From assembly GCF_963678635.1 (NCBI RefSeq), contig NC_087062.1:38094518-38158517 (forward strand): a DNA stretch of 64,000 nt, in the 5' to 3' direction. The stretch comes from Symsagittifera roscoffensis (taxonomy: Eukaryota > Xenacoelomorpha > Acoela > Convolutidae). A model generated the notes under the pieces. That model was not told where the DNA came from. It searched no databases and worked only from the letters and a program-made list of their open reading frames with translations. Position numbers and translations under genes: made by a program. Of the stretch, positions 1-9,160 are shown in pieces (positions within the stretch are counted from its first letter, which is position 1; each line of letters starts with the position of its first letter).

Positions 1-1091
1 CGGGAAAAAAGGCGCGCGACTTAGACAAAAAAAGGCGCGCGACTTAGGAAAAAAAGGCGGCGCAAAAAAAGACCGGCAATCGCGACGTCAGTAAATTTGA
101 AAAACAAAAAATCATTTGAATCTCATAGATTCTTTCATGACTATGATTTTAATCGAACCAGATGTCTCCTCTTTCTTATATCGCCATTATCCAAGTATTT
201 GGTTTCGATTTATGTTTATCTTCAAAACAGTTTCTAACCCTGATTTTGTTCTAGGATGTAGCAATTGGGCAAGCCTTGTGATAGTGCTTTAGATGAATAG
301 AGATCGGTAATATTCAATTGATTAAACAAGCTGAATAATTTAGAGGTTTTGTATCGTTTACTAGCATCATTTTCTCGCTGCAGGCACAAGCCAAAACCCT
401 TTCGAGATCTTTCCTATTATTTAGAGAAATATTTCTCACAACAAAACGTTCAGCTCCACTGTCGTGGTACAAACAGAGAAACAGGTAAAAACTATTCCCC
501 CCCATTAATTTGAAACGATGATAACTGCTTAGATTTTTCTGGACATAGATGACTGGAATTGCCTTTGAAAACCTGTGATTAACACATGGTCCGCCTAGCC
601 CGATCTAACGAACAAGCAGTACATGCGTGTGCCAGTACGCAGTATATAAGCCTACCTGAATCTGGTTGAGTCATGAAGTGGGTATAAACTTGCTTTTTCA
701 AGCATAGGGATTGGATAAAATTCATCCGATCAGTTTATATGATCCGATTATCAATCTTGAAGGCGTCAAAACTTCACTATCGGATTTGCATTAAAGTTTT
801 TCAGCGTCAATCACCGAGAAGAAGTGATTGAAAGAAAATGTTAAGCCAGACGAGCGACTGCATGTGAGTTTCAAGCAGAGGTATGTTATTTCTTGCAGCA
901 AACGAATGACGTTTTGGATTTTCCCCGAGCGGTTTTGAGAGTAAAATCAACACTTGAATGTCAAACAGTGAGTTTAATAAGAAGTCAACTCAAATTTTCC
1001 GAGATATATCTTCACTTTTCCTAAGGAAAATGCACGGAGTTGACGAACTTCTTTGACTACCCTAATTGTCCATTGAGTGGAAATTCGAATC
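1..1091. other. Flanking DNA left of element E1, no gene recognised
   Basis: No open frame here is convincing; a 63-codon minus-strand frame at 314-505 has no recognisable motif. A TATATAAG string lies near 644, but nothing downstream supports a promoter. Positions 1-65 hold a short G+C-rich tandem repeat, listed separately. The sequence stops being flank at the TATG target duplication that precedes the LTR at 1096. Confidence 0.6.
5..64. repeat. Short G+C-rich tandem repeat
   Basis: Two nearly exact copies of a poly-A run followed by GGCGCGCGACTTAG, at 5-24 and 27-47, are followed by a third, degenerate copy with GGCGGCGC at about 50-64. The array may continue left of the window. The high G+C contrasts with the AT-rich surroundings. 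No function can be inferred. Confidence 0.7.
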
Positions 1092-1095
1092 TATG
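1092..1095. repeat. Target-site duplication, left copy (TATG)
   Basis: TATG directly precedes the LTR that starts at 1096 and is repeated directly after the other LTR at 23526-23529. A 4-bp duplication is usual for many Ty3/gypsy integrases. The match fixes both element ends. Confidence 0.9.
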
Positions 1096-1503
1096 TGAGT
1101 TAGGACCGAAGTGTAACTCATAGAGTAATTTCGGATAGGGTACACCGTCTGCTCGTCACGCTATCTTATTTTCGGCCGGATAGATTCGTGCAACTTCTTA
1201 GTCTAATACCGATCCTAATCTTACTCTTATACTATCTAGTCTCAGGTTGTTTAACTAGTCTCTGCTAGGCTCAATAGATCTAGGGTATACTGGTTTATTG
1301 CGGCTGCTGAAGTGCTCGGGAGAGTCCAACTAATTTCTAAGTTAAATTCAAATCTCTCTGGTGCTGAAATTACAAGTAACTTCAGCACTTACAAATAAGT
1401 GGGTTGTTAGTTAGATGGATCATGATTGGTTAATATTAAATACTTTACATTGGTAAAACATTTAATTTATCCAATCATAAAATGTAGTTTAGATCAGGTT
1501 CCA
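1096..1503 (-). repeat. E1 3' LTR (408 bp)
   Basis: This sequence recurs at 23118-23525 with no difference seen by eye. Read on the element strand it starts TGGAACC and ends AACTCA, so it has TG...CA termini. An AATAAA polyadenylation signal lies at 1296-1301 (minus strand), and CCAAT-like motifs lie near its element-5' end. A hairpin at 1361-1388 (GTGCTGAA/TTCAGCAC, extended past one mismatch by TTAC/GTAA) could shape the transcript end. The polypurine tract just upstream (element sense, near 1504-1512) is weak: a GGATGGG run abuts the LTR. Confidence 0.95.
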
Positions 1504-3122
1504 CCCATCCGGGTTTTACAGAGTTTTTTAGAATAGTTCTTCTGCAATTCGAAGGATGGATGATGGACGTTTGTTTTTGGCGAACATCATAATTTTCTTC
1601 CGTTTCCTCTTTTGTTAGGGAAGTTCCAGGAAGCTGGAGTTACAGACATAAGACGTTGTGTCTTCTAGTGACAACGACTACGTCTTTGCAACAAACTCAA
1701 ATCTGATTTCAGAATGGTTTGCTATGTCAGGTTTTTCTGTTCTGCGTGGAGAACTTCTTTTGTGTATGATCTAGTTTGGGAATGGCGTGGAGATTGTGCG
1801 TGGAGGGGATGCCTGGTTACTCGGATCTGTACGTATACTTGAACATCGAGGTGGTCATTGGTCTAGTTCAATGAAGTCCTTTTCTGCGAGGTCAAGTCGT
1901 ACTCTAAATCCTTTGAGTTGTGATTGTGAGCGGCATATCGATTGTAGTTGGTCATTCTCTCTCGAGTGTAGTGGGGTCGTCTTGTCTTTTGATGTTCGTC
2001 CTTGGTGTTGTATTCTGATCTATATATTGCATCATGTGATTTTACATTTTATAAAACTTTTATTAGTTTAATATTTTTTAATAATGATTTTAGTTAGTTG
2101 TTTTCACAAAAGCTTTTTGTTTTAGTTCGGTTATTTTGAAGAGTTACTCACACTTGAGTAGCTCTTATTAAAAATAGTGGTGTGGTCACAAAGCGTGGAT
2201 GTAGCGCGGTGGGTTAGGCCGGCTATAGAGCATGCTCAGGACGTCCTTCCTGGTGGGTTAGGCCAGGAGTGGGAGTATGATTTCATGCGGTTTTTGTGAG
2301 GGGTCCTGTTATGTGACAACGTTTTATGTTGAGTTTGTTGTGGTCTTACTTATGTTTTGTTGGTTGTGTCCTTTTTTCAAAAATCAAATTGTTTGTGGTA
2401 TGGGTTTGTCTTTCGACTTTTTTGTGTTTTATTATTTCTTTCTTAGACTTTATAATAGTCTTCAAAAGAATAAATTATCCAGTTTTAAACTGGGTTAATC
2501 CGGTTTGGGTACCGTTGGTTTCTTTTTCTAAGTCATGCTGTTATTCTATGATTTGTGGTATTTAGTAAGCTGCGTTGGTTAGTTTTGTTTAGTATATGAT
2601 TCCTTTCCAACCGGGCTAAAGGAAAGTTTGAAACATGTTATTATATGTTAGAGTTGTTGAGTGTGAAAACTTGAAACTGAAATTCATTATTTTAAACAAT
2701 TCTTCGTGGGCGAGCTGTGCGAGTGTGGATAGAATTTCTGTATGAATGAATGAAAATATCAAAAGGTTAGTACTGCATTTGCATTTTATTAATTTACTGC
2801 ATAGAATTTAGAAATTTACTGCTAGTCATGGGGGAATATTAAGATACAAATTTTCATCATAATTAGATTTACTGCTTGTGGGGGAAAATTTTAGAAATGA
2901 ATTTACTGCATTGGTATTAAATTTATAAATTTATAAGTGTAAGAGATTAATAGAATTTTCGAAATCTGTTTGATGAAATTTGCGATTTTTATTTGTCTTT
3001 TGTGGTTTTTGTAGGTGATCGTCGGATGAAGGCTAAAAATCTAAAGAAAACATGAATAAAGTATGGTGAGTTTTTTAATATTTTAATTAGTTAGTAATAT
3101 TCATTTAATTCATACTTACCTG
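1504..3122 (-). other. E1 3' untranslated region
   Basis: About 1.6 kb between the last ORF and the 3' LTR. No minus-strand frame of note was found; plus-strand frames at 1787-2071 and 2277-2565 are low-complexity. Local short repeats are present: GTGGGTTAGGCC twice near 2207 and 2251, and a repeated ATTTACTGC/GGGGGAA motif between about 2790 and 2910. These could be RNA export or packaging elements, but nothing shows that directly. Confidence 0.6.
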
Positions 3123-4928
3123 TTAGTCGTCGGGGAAAAAACCGTGGGGGAAGATGTCGTGAATTAGTTCTGAAGTTGTTAGTAGTTTAGCTAAGATGCG
3201 GATGATATTTTTAGTTTGAAGCAGTGGCCAAAGCAATTGAAGTGCCTTGATAGTGGTTAGTTCTTCAGTGCCAACTGCAAACTCATAAGGTGTGTTTTGG
3301 ATTAAGTTATATAATTTGTGATTGAATTTAGTGTTATGGATGAATTCTAAAATTGGGATTTCTATGGGTTGTACAAACTCGTGCGGGATAAGGAAGGGTC
3401 GGGATTCTTCGGCGTTGAAGGTCTTGGTGATGGGACAGAAGATGTACATTTGGGTTATGGGGTCATAATTACGAAGAATACCATGGAGGTTAGTGTCTTT
3501 AATACAATATGTGAAATTTAGGAAAAATGGTGAAGTGTATTTGGAATTAATGAATTGAAAACGATGGTGTGGTTGTCTAGAGGGTGTGTGTAGGTCAAAG
3601 TGATTTTGGATGAAACGATAATAACTATATGTGTGGGTTTGTTTAGTGCGCAACATAATATCGTGTGAGCAGTGTAAATCTCTTTCGTGTGGTGCAAGGA
3701 AATGAAAGGTTAGTGAAAATATTTGGAAGCGTTCTTTAAAACTTTCGTATGCTTGTGTGTCTGTTAGTGCTTCTGAAATAATGTGATCAAACTTTCGGTC
3801 GAAGATGTTTAGTGTAAATATATATGGTGTCTTGATGAAAAATTTCTCAGTAATTTGTGGATTAGCGAAGCGATCGTCGTCTAAGAATTGATCTTGGTTA
3901 GCTCTGATGATGTTGTGATCATAGTATTCGAGTGTATATTCGTTAGCTCTAGGTGCAGTGTGTGTTTTTAGTGATTTTTTATATCCAACGTAAGTAAATT
4001 GTCTAGCGGTTAGTGGTGTAGTGAGTCGATATAGCATGTCCGTATTTCGCTCTATATCGATGTGAGTGTTAGATAAAGGTAAGCAAAGAGGGTTAGTGAA
4101 ATGATAATATGAGGTCCAAGAGAGAGTAGGCATTAAAACGTATTCATCTACGAAGTTGCGTGTTTCGTTAGTGTCGTGGGGGGTGTTTAAGGTGTATTGT
4201 GGGAATGAGGGTAAGGTGATGGCTAAAAATTCTTTTGTGTTAGTATGCTTGGGGTGGTTGATGTATTCACGGGCTGTTCCTGGTTTTGCTGGGAAAGGAT
4301 GGTTGGGGAACTTTCTTTTAAAAGTGCGGTAAGCTCTATTAGTGTTGAGTGAAGATTCAGTTGATGTGGATGATGGTGCTAGTGATTCAGTATAAGTTGA
4401 AGAGGGTGTAGGGGTAGGGGGGTTGGATGAATTTATCGTGGAGGAGATTTGGTTTATGGTTGGGGTATTAAGGTGGTAGGGTTGTTGTTGAAGGGTAATA
4501 AAATTATCTAGCTCTGGGGAGATTCGGGGGGTGTCTGGAGAATGAGATGATTGGTCAGAATGGTATGAGGAATAGGTTGGGGTAACTTGGGAAGCATAAG
4601 AGGGTGTGGGAGTAATTGGGTCAGGGTTATTGGCTAATATGGGTTGAAAAGGGGGTTGAGAAAAATTAGAAGAGTTATGAAAATTATTGGATGGGGATGG
4701 TTCTGAGTCGGCGAATTCATCGGGGGTTTCAATATTCGGGTTATTTAGCTGTGAGATGGAGTATAAAACTGAGATGTGTGAATTAGTGTCGGAATTCATG
4801 CCTGATGTTACATTACTAGATGGAAAATCGGGTGGCGGAAAAGCAAAAAGTGGTATTATTGGGATTGGAGAGGTAAGATTGGTTGGGTGGGAATTTGATC
4901 GGTGTAGTGATCCAAGTTGGCGGCTCAT
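3123..4928 (-). CDS. E1 terminal ORF, 601 residues, function unknown
   Basis: The protein has two parts. Residues 1 to about 200 are rich in Ser, Thr, Pro and Asn and look disordered. Residues about 200-601 look folded, with many aromatic and charged residues; no family was recognised, and no catalytic motif, zinc site, signal peptide or membrane segment was seen. Its ATG overlaps the stop of the envelope-like ORF as ATGA (4925-4928), so it is probably translated by termination-reinitiation from the same spliced RNA. By position it matches the accessory or regulatory genes of complex retroviruses, but that is analogy only. The frame is fully open in a recently inserted copy, which suggests it is under selection. 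An alternative is a captured structural (matrix or tegument-like) gene. Confidence 0.85.
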   Translation of the reverse strand: MSRQLGSLHRSNSHPTNLTSPIPIIPLFAFPPPDFPSSNVTSGMNSDTNSHISVLYSISQLNNPNIETPDEFADSEPSPSNNFHNSSNFSQPPFQPILANNPDPITPTPSYASQVTPTYSSYHSDQSSHSPDTPRISPELDNFITLQQQPYHLNTPTINQISSTINSSNPPTPTPSSTYTESLAPSSTSTESSLNTNRAYRTFKRKFPNHPFPAKPGTAREYINHPKHTNTKEFLAITLPSFPQYTLNTPHDTNETRNFVDEYVLMPTLSWTSYYHFTNPLCLPLSNTHIDIERNTDMLYRLTTPLTARQFTYVGYKKSLKTHTAPRANEYTLEYYDHNIIRANQDQFLDDDRFANPQITEKFFIKTPYIFTLNIFDRKFDHIISEALTDTQAYESFKERFQIFSLTFHFLAPHERDLHCSHDIMLRTKQTHTYSYYRFIQNHFDLHTPSRQPHHRFQFINSKYTSPFFLNFTYCIKDTNLHGILRNYDPITQMYIFCPITKTFNAEESRPFLIPHEFVQPIEIPILEFIHNTKFNHKLYNLIQNTPYEFAVGTEELTTIKALQLLWPLLQTKNIIRILAKLLTTSELIHDIFPHGFFPDD

Positions 4929-7543
4929 CGTGGGCTAAAAAAATGATTATTTTGAGACTGAAAAGCGGTGGTATGGGGTTGTTCAATAATTTGTTCATAA
5001 GTATTATCATCTTGTGACTGGTGTGTCATTATATGTTGAATGGGACTTTGTGATGTGGTGAGTCGAAAATTTGGATTATGTGTGATGGCTAAGTTTCGAA
5101 AATTTCGTGGGACTAGGGATAGTGGATGGTTATTTGGTAGGGCTGGTAATTGTGGTGCCGTTGGCGTTATGTCTACATTGTTATGTTCTTCGTCGTATGT
5201 ATTTTGTCGTGTTGTTATTTTTGTGTTATATTCTTTTATTTGTGCGTCTAAAAGAATTTTGTTTATAGATGTAGAAAAGATTCCAAAAAATCCTGCAAAT
5301 AGTATGCGTGCTACACTTGCTTGTCTGTTTACTTGTGTGTGTATAGCACATGTGTTGTAGATTCCTTTTAAAAGTGAGAAAAGAAATCCAATAAAGTTAA
5401 ACATTGCGTATAAAATAGTCAATTTTTCTAAGATGTAGTAGGGCCATCCTAGAAAATCGAGGATCTCATTTTTGAGTGTAACAAAGCTAAAAATGTTAAT
5501 TGGTGATATATCTTGGGGACGGTATTTTTCACCGTTTAGATATATGTAATCTTTAATGTCCTTAAAATATCCGCTATAGTCTTGCGTGTAGATATCGGCA
5601 AATCCTGCGGTTTCTGCAAGTTTGCGTAAATTTTGGTCTATTGATTGTCTTTGTATAGTGTCCATTTGTGTTAATAATTCTTGGAATTGTTGTGTTCTAA
5701 TGTGATGTTGAATATCTGATTTTGAATAGATTCCTATTGATTGTAAGTCTATATTTGGGTTTCGGGCAATAGCGCGAATGCTTTCTGGTGAAAATTTGTT
5801 GAGTGGTTGCATTAATGTGGGATATGGTGTGAGAAGATAATATTTATTTTCATCAGGGTTTAGTTGTACTACATTGTGGCTGTTTTCTGATCCACATGGG
5901 ACTGCGGTATCCCAGAAATAGGTTCTTCGTGAAAGTGTATCCACGAAATGTACTTTATTCTGATAAAAGATAGGGATTCTTTTATAACATCGTTTATCTT
6001 CAAAAACGTATAGTGGTGATACTTTTTTAGTACAAGTATAAAACCATAAGATGTTTCCTTCATAGTCTAAAAAATTTGATCTATTTCCAGATAATAAGTA
6101 TCCTGCATAGGGTATTTTTAATACTGCTAGTGCAAGTGATTGTAATATTTGTGTTCGTTCTAATTCGCATAATTGGTGTAGTGTTTCTAATTCGGAGAGT
6201 GACATTTCTTGAAAAATTCGGCTAATTGTATAATCTAGTTTCATATCTAAATGAATATCATAGTGGATATTACCGAAATATGTAGTGTTCATTAGTGATA
6301 ATTTTTGTAAGCGTGTGCTTCTGGTGTCCTGAGGTTTTAGATGTCCACCAGGTTGTCCGTTGCTTTTTTGAAAATTAACTGGTATATAGGATGTTCCTTC
6401 GTTTAAAGGATGACCTGTGGCATATGGGTCGATTTTTATTTTTCCAGTGGTCATGTCGAATCCTTTTTCGTATTCAACTAATATTTCAGAGTATTGTGTT
6501 CTGTGAAGTGGATTCCTGTATTTACATGCAAGTTCTGTTTCTTGATATATTTGAAAACGTGTCAATTTGTTTTCTATATTGTCTATGTTTTTAAAATTAG
6601 AACTTAGTTTTCGTGATGGATGGACTTGTTCATATGGAATTGATTGTATAAAATATTTTTCGTGAAATTTTATCATACGAGCGTGTATTTTTGCTACTTG
6701 AAATGTTGTACATGTATCTTCGGGGAACCAAACAATTGTTGCTTGTGTTCTCGTTGTAGGGTCGCAATAACCTTGATCATTTTTACAAGGTAATCGGATT
6801 CCTTGATAGATCATTGTATTATCTGATAAATCTCGTGTTAGTTGTATTTTTTCGAGTTGTATTTTCCAATCGAAAAACATTATTTCTTGGTATCCTTTAT
6901 TTTTTGTGTCTGCTTTGCAGTTTGATGGGTCATTTATACCAATGTGTGGTATCCAATGTTTATCGTGTAGGTCATAGGTTAATCGTCCGTGTGCGCCGTT
7001 ATACGGGTATTTTTCGTCTAGTTTTATATGTCCTTGGTGTCTTTCAAGTTGTGATTGATGTACAGAGTCTGAAAAAACTTGAAAATTAACTAATTTTCTT
7101 TGGGAGTTTTTATTTTGTGTGATGTTTAGTCTTAGTAATTCATTTTTACAATCGTCGGGATTGAGATGTAAAAGACGTTCTATATTACTTTGATAGAATG
7201 ATTCATGGTCAAGTCGGTTTTTGTTTCCGTTCGAGACTTGTGAACAATGTACTTTCTTTTCGGAAAATGTTGCTGTGAATTTATAACCTGTAACTGTTGT
7301 TGCTCGGGCTTTTGAATAGAGTGTTGCTATTACATCTGTGGTTTCTATAGCTTGTGGTTCTGTTTCACATTGTGATACTTGATTTATTGCATATTTATGT
7401 AGTGTTTTTTGTTCATTTTCTTCACAATCGTAATGTGTTACTAGTAAATCTTGTGGTCCTGTACGAGGAGAAGGGTTTATGTTTTGATTTGAGATTACTA
7501 GAAAAGGGAGTTGGAGAAAATTTAATAATTTTAGAATATACAT
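4925..7543 (-). CDS. env: E1 envelope-like membrane glycoprotein, 872 residues
   Basis: The N-terminus (about residues 1-19, MYILKLLNFLQLPFLVIS) looks like a signal peptide. A Cys-rich ectodomain follows, with N-glycosylation sequons and spaced cysteines (for example VPCGSENS and CTKKVSP). Hydrophobic segments lie at about 705-735 (around LTILYAMFNFIGFLFSLL) and 745-770 (around ARILFAGFFGIFSTS), followed by a polar tail of about 100 residues. The tail contains PTAP, the TSG101-binding late-domain motif of retroviral Gags, and a YEQI tyrosine signal. The architecture is that of a viral fusion glycoprotein. Its overall pattern recalls glycoproteins of negative-strand RNA viruses that invertebrate LTR elements have captured, but this assignment is inference. 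The start overlaps the end of the preceding frame by 13 nt, and the stop overlaps the next ORF as ATGA. Confidence 0.8.
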   Translation of the reverse strand: MYILKLLNFLQLPFLVISNQNINPSPRTGPQDLLVTHYDCEENEQKTLHKYAINQVSQCETEPQAIETTDVIATLYSKARATTVTGYKFTATFSEKKVHCSQVSNGNKNRLDHESFYQSNIERLLHLNPDDCKNELLRLNITQNKNSQRKLVNFQVFSDSVHQSQLERHQGHIKLDEKYPYNGAHGRLTYDLHDKHWIPHIGINDPSNCKADTKNKGYQEIMFFDWKIQLEKIQLTRDLSDNTMIYQGIRLPCKNDQGYCDPTTRTQATIVWFPEDTCTTFQVAKIHARMIKFHEKYFIQSIPYEQVHPSRKLSSNFKNIDNIENKLTRFQIYQETELACKYRNPLHRTQYSEILVEYEKGFDMTTGKIKIDPYATGHPLNEGTSYIPVNFQKSNGQPGGHLKPQDTRSTRLQKLSLMNTTYFGNIHYDIHLDMKLDYTISRIFQEMSLSELETLHQLCELERTQILQSLALAVLKIPYAGYLLSGNRSNFLDYEGNILWFYTCTKKVSPLYVFEDKRCYKRIPIFYQNKVHFVDTLSRRTYFWDTAVPCGSENSHNVVQLNPDENKYYLLTPYPTLMQPLNKFSPESIRAIARNPNIDLQSIGIYSKSDIQHHIRTQQFQELLTQMDTIQRQSIDQNLRKLAETAGFADIYTQDYSGYFKDIKDYIYLNGEKYRPQDISPINIFSFVTLKNEILDFLGWPYYILEKLTILYAMFNFIGFLFSLLKGIYNTCAIHTQVNRQASVARILFAGFFGIFSTSINKILLDAQIKEYNTKITTRQNTYDEEHNNVDITPTAPQLPALPNNHPLSLVPRNFRNLAITHNPNFRLTTSQSPIQHIMTHQSQDDNTYEQIIEQPHTTAFQSQNNHFFSPR

Positions 7544-8580
7544 GTGTATGATAATCCTGAGTATGGATTATAAAATGTAATGTAGCCAATTGTGTTTTTG
7601 GTATATCTGTCGTATTTGTATATTACTTCAGTAGTTATAAACGGTGGTGGTAGTGATTGAGCTGTTATGTTAGGTGGATTTAATGGGTAGGGATGTTGGG
7701 TAATGTTATTTAACTTAACTGTGATTTCAAACTTTAATTGTAAACTGTTTTGTTGGAGTATTTGAATATTGTGATCACGGATATCGTTGTGAATATCTTG
7801 GCGATATTGTAATCTATTAAGTGCCCAGTTATGAAGGCGGTTACTTTCTTGGTGTTGTCCAAATAGTGGTGGAGGTGCTGTGAATGTATTCCAATCTAGT
7901 CTTAAAGGAATATTTATTGATGATTGTTCTCGATATCTGGCGTCGAGATTATTTGGAAAGTTTAAGTTAAAGGGTGGTGGTGAAAACTGGCTTATTGATG
8001 GTGTTGATGGTAGTGATAATGTTTCTGGTAGTGATGAGGATGTTGTTGTATCCGTAGAAAAATCTATGGGGTCATTGACTAAATTTGGTTCACCTTGTGT
8101 AAATGAATGTGTAGTCCAATATGGGAGTCGTGATGTTTGGTTTGTGGGGTTGAAAGGATTTTCACGTATTTGCTCAGATGTTGGTGTTGAACCTAAGTAA
8201 TCTGATGGTAGGCTTGAGGTGCTACGTTGTGAAAGAAGCGTAGGGGTTTCTGGTAATATACCAATGGGGTTTTCTGGAGTGTTTTGTGATGGGGATTGAG
8301 GTATATCAAAATGAACTCGGGGAGTTTGAAAATTTCTGTTTCGTCCAACATATAGGTTATATGTTGGTTCGCTTAAAGGTGCTTGTCGTTGGACTGGTTC
8401 TAGTGGTTCTGATAAACGAGTATGTCGTTCTTCAAAAGTGTATGGATTGTCTTGAAAAGAAATTCGTGTAGATGTTTGAGGATTTTGAGTAGTTGAAGGT
8501 GGTGTTTGGTTATCTTGGGATGATGTCGGTGAAGACTGATTCTGTGACTGTTGGGTAGCAATTTTTGATGGTTTTTTGAA
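7531..8580 (-). CDS. E1 ATG-less open frame of 349 codons, Pro/Ser/Thr-rich
   Basis: Reading the minus strand from just below a TAA TAA pair (8586-8581) to a TAA at 7533-7531 gives 349 sense codons without a single Met codon. The first ~200 residues are low-complexity (Ser, Thr, Pro, Gln, Asn) with SPPPF and APPPLF motifs. The C-terminal ~130 residues look folded, with SINIPLRLDWNTF, NWALNRLQYRQDIH and ending in YNPYSGLSYTCIF. The frame stays open over about 1 kb, so it is very likely translated. A start must come from elsewhere, most simply a spliced upstream exon carrying the AUG, as for some retroviral env mRNAs; CAG acceptor candidates lie near 8545-8560. Its stop lies 8 nt beyond the env ATG, which would suit coupled translation. 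Function unknown; virion or matrix roles are possible. Confidence 0.65.
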   Translation of the reverse strand, partial: FKKPSKIATQQSQNQSSPTSSQDNQTPPSTTQNPQTSTRISFQDNPYTFEERHTRLSEPLEPVQRQAPLSEPTYNLYVGRNRNFQTPRVHFDIPQSPSQNTPENPIGILPETPTLLSQRSTSSLPSDYLGSTPTSEQIRENPFNPTNQTSRLPYWTTHSFTQGEPNLVNDPIDFSTDTTTSSSLPETLSLPSTPSISQFSPPPFNLNFPNNLDARYREQSSINIPLRLDWNTFTAPPPLFGQHQESNRLHNWALNRLQYRQDIHNDIRDHNIQILQQNSLQLKFEITVKLNNITQHPYPLNPPNITAQSLPPPFITTEVIYKYDRYTKNTIGYITFYNPYSGLSYTCIF

Positions 8581-8588
8581 TTATTACT

Positions 8589-8777
8589 TTAGTGAGAAAT
8601 TTTGTGTTTATTATAATATTCTTCCAAAAAAAGAATTAGAAGGATTGTTGCTAGGGCAAATGTGAGGATTGCTTTCTTTATACATTTACATATTGTCAAA
8701 ATGAGGGATGATAAGAATGCTATGAAAATTACAAACAATAAAAAAATATCGGTTCTACTGAAAATTGTTCGTATCAT
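8589..8777 (-). CDS. E1 small membrane protein, 62 residues
   Basis: The ORF is strongly hydrophobic with two likely membrane helices, around FLLFVIFIAFLSSLILTI and AILTFALATILLILFL, separated by a short KCIKK loop. It starts inside the stop codon of the preceding small ORF (ATGA, 8774-8777). Small hydrophobic ORFs between pol and env occur in complex retroviruses and in some retroelements; a viroporin-like role is only a guess. AT-rich DNA easily encodes hydrophobic stretches, so chance remains possible, but the ATGA coupling argues for a real gene. Confidence 0.5.
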   Translation of the reverse strand: MIRTIFSRTDIFLLFVIFIAFLSSLILTICKCIKKAILTFALATILLILFLEEYYNKHKISH

Positions 8778-9004
8778 TTAGACAAGTTGTTAAAATCGTA
8801 CCTGTGGATATATTCAAGGGTTTTGGAAAGTTGGAGGAATAGTTCGAGAATAGTGTAGAAAATTAAAAAAATGTTACAAAAAATGATTAGGATTATTAGA
8901 AAAGATTCAAGTATATCAAAAAGAAATATTATAAAGGCTTCAAGTATTGAAAAAAAATGTTTAAAATTTATAAGTATTTGAGCAACTGTTTGAGAGAAGA
9001 GCAT
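8774..9004 (-). CDS. E1 small membrane protein, 76 residues
   Basis: Hydrophobic through most of its length, with likely helices around AFIIFLFDILES and FLIILIIFCNIFLIFYTILEL, and a polar C-terminal end (YIHRYDFNNLSK). Its ATG directly follows an in-frame TAA (9007-9005), so the upstream 50-codon frame and this one form a TAA-ATG pair. Its stop overlaps the next small ORF as ATGA. No family was recognised. The compact, coupled arrangement with the 62-residue ORF suggests the two are made from one RNA. Confidence 0.5.
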   Translation of the reverse strand: MLFSQTVAQILINFKHFFSILEAFIIFLFDILESFLIILIIFCNIFLIFYTILELFLQLSKTLEYIHRYDFNNLSK

Positions 9005-9157
9005 TTAAGAAATGATCTCTTGGTCGAATATTTTTTGCTGTTTGAGGCGATTTTCTAGTGTGGTCGAATTATTTATTAGTTTTTTGACAAGTGGGTTGAG
9101 TTTTGTAAAAAATTGTTGGGGGCAATTTTCATGGTGACTGGGAGGTCGTCTTTTTCT
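9005..9157 (-). CDS. E1 ATG-less 50-codon frame, basic/coiled-coil-like
   Basis: Between TAA at 9160-9158 and TAA at 9007-9005 lies an open frame of 50 codons without ATG. It begins RKRRPPSHHENCP and continues into a predicted coiled stretch (NPLVKKLINNSTTLENRLKQQK). It is in frame with the following 76-residue ORF, so the two could form one readthrough product, or this could be a short exon. Evidence is weak because of its length. Confidence 0.3.
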   Translation of the reverse strand, partial: RKRRPPSHHENCPQQFFTKLNPLVKKLINNSTTLENRLKQQKIFDQEIIS

Positions 9158-9160
9158 TTA

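Noticed and set aside
640-660. TATATAAG as a host promoter
   Set aside because: No ORF or transcript feature follows at a sensible distance, and such strings are common in AT-rich DNA.
1787-2071. 94-codon plus-strand ORF in the E1 3' region
   Set aside because: It opposes the element's sense, lacks motifs and its second half is hydrophobic AT-rich text.
7880-8471. Two plus-strand ORFs of 106 and 61 codons
   Set aside because: They are the reverse of the ATG-less minus-strand frame at 7531-8580 and have no recognisable features.
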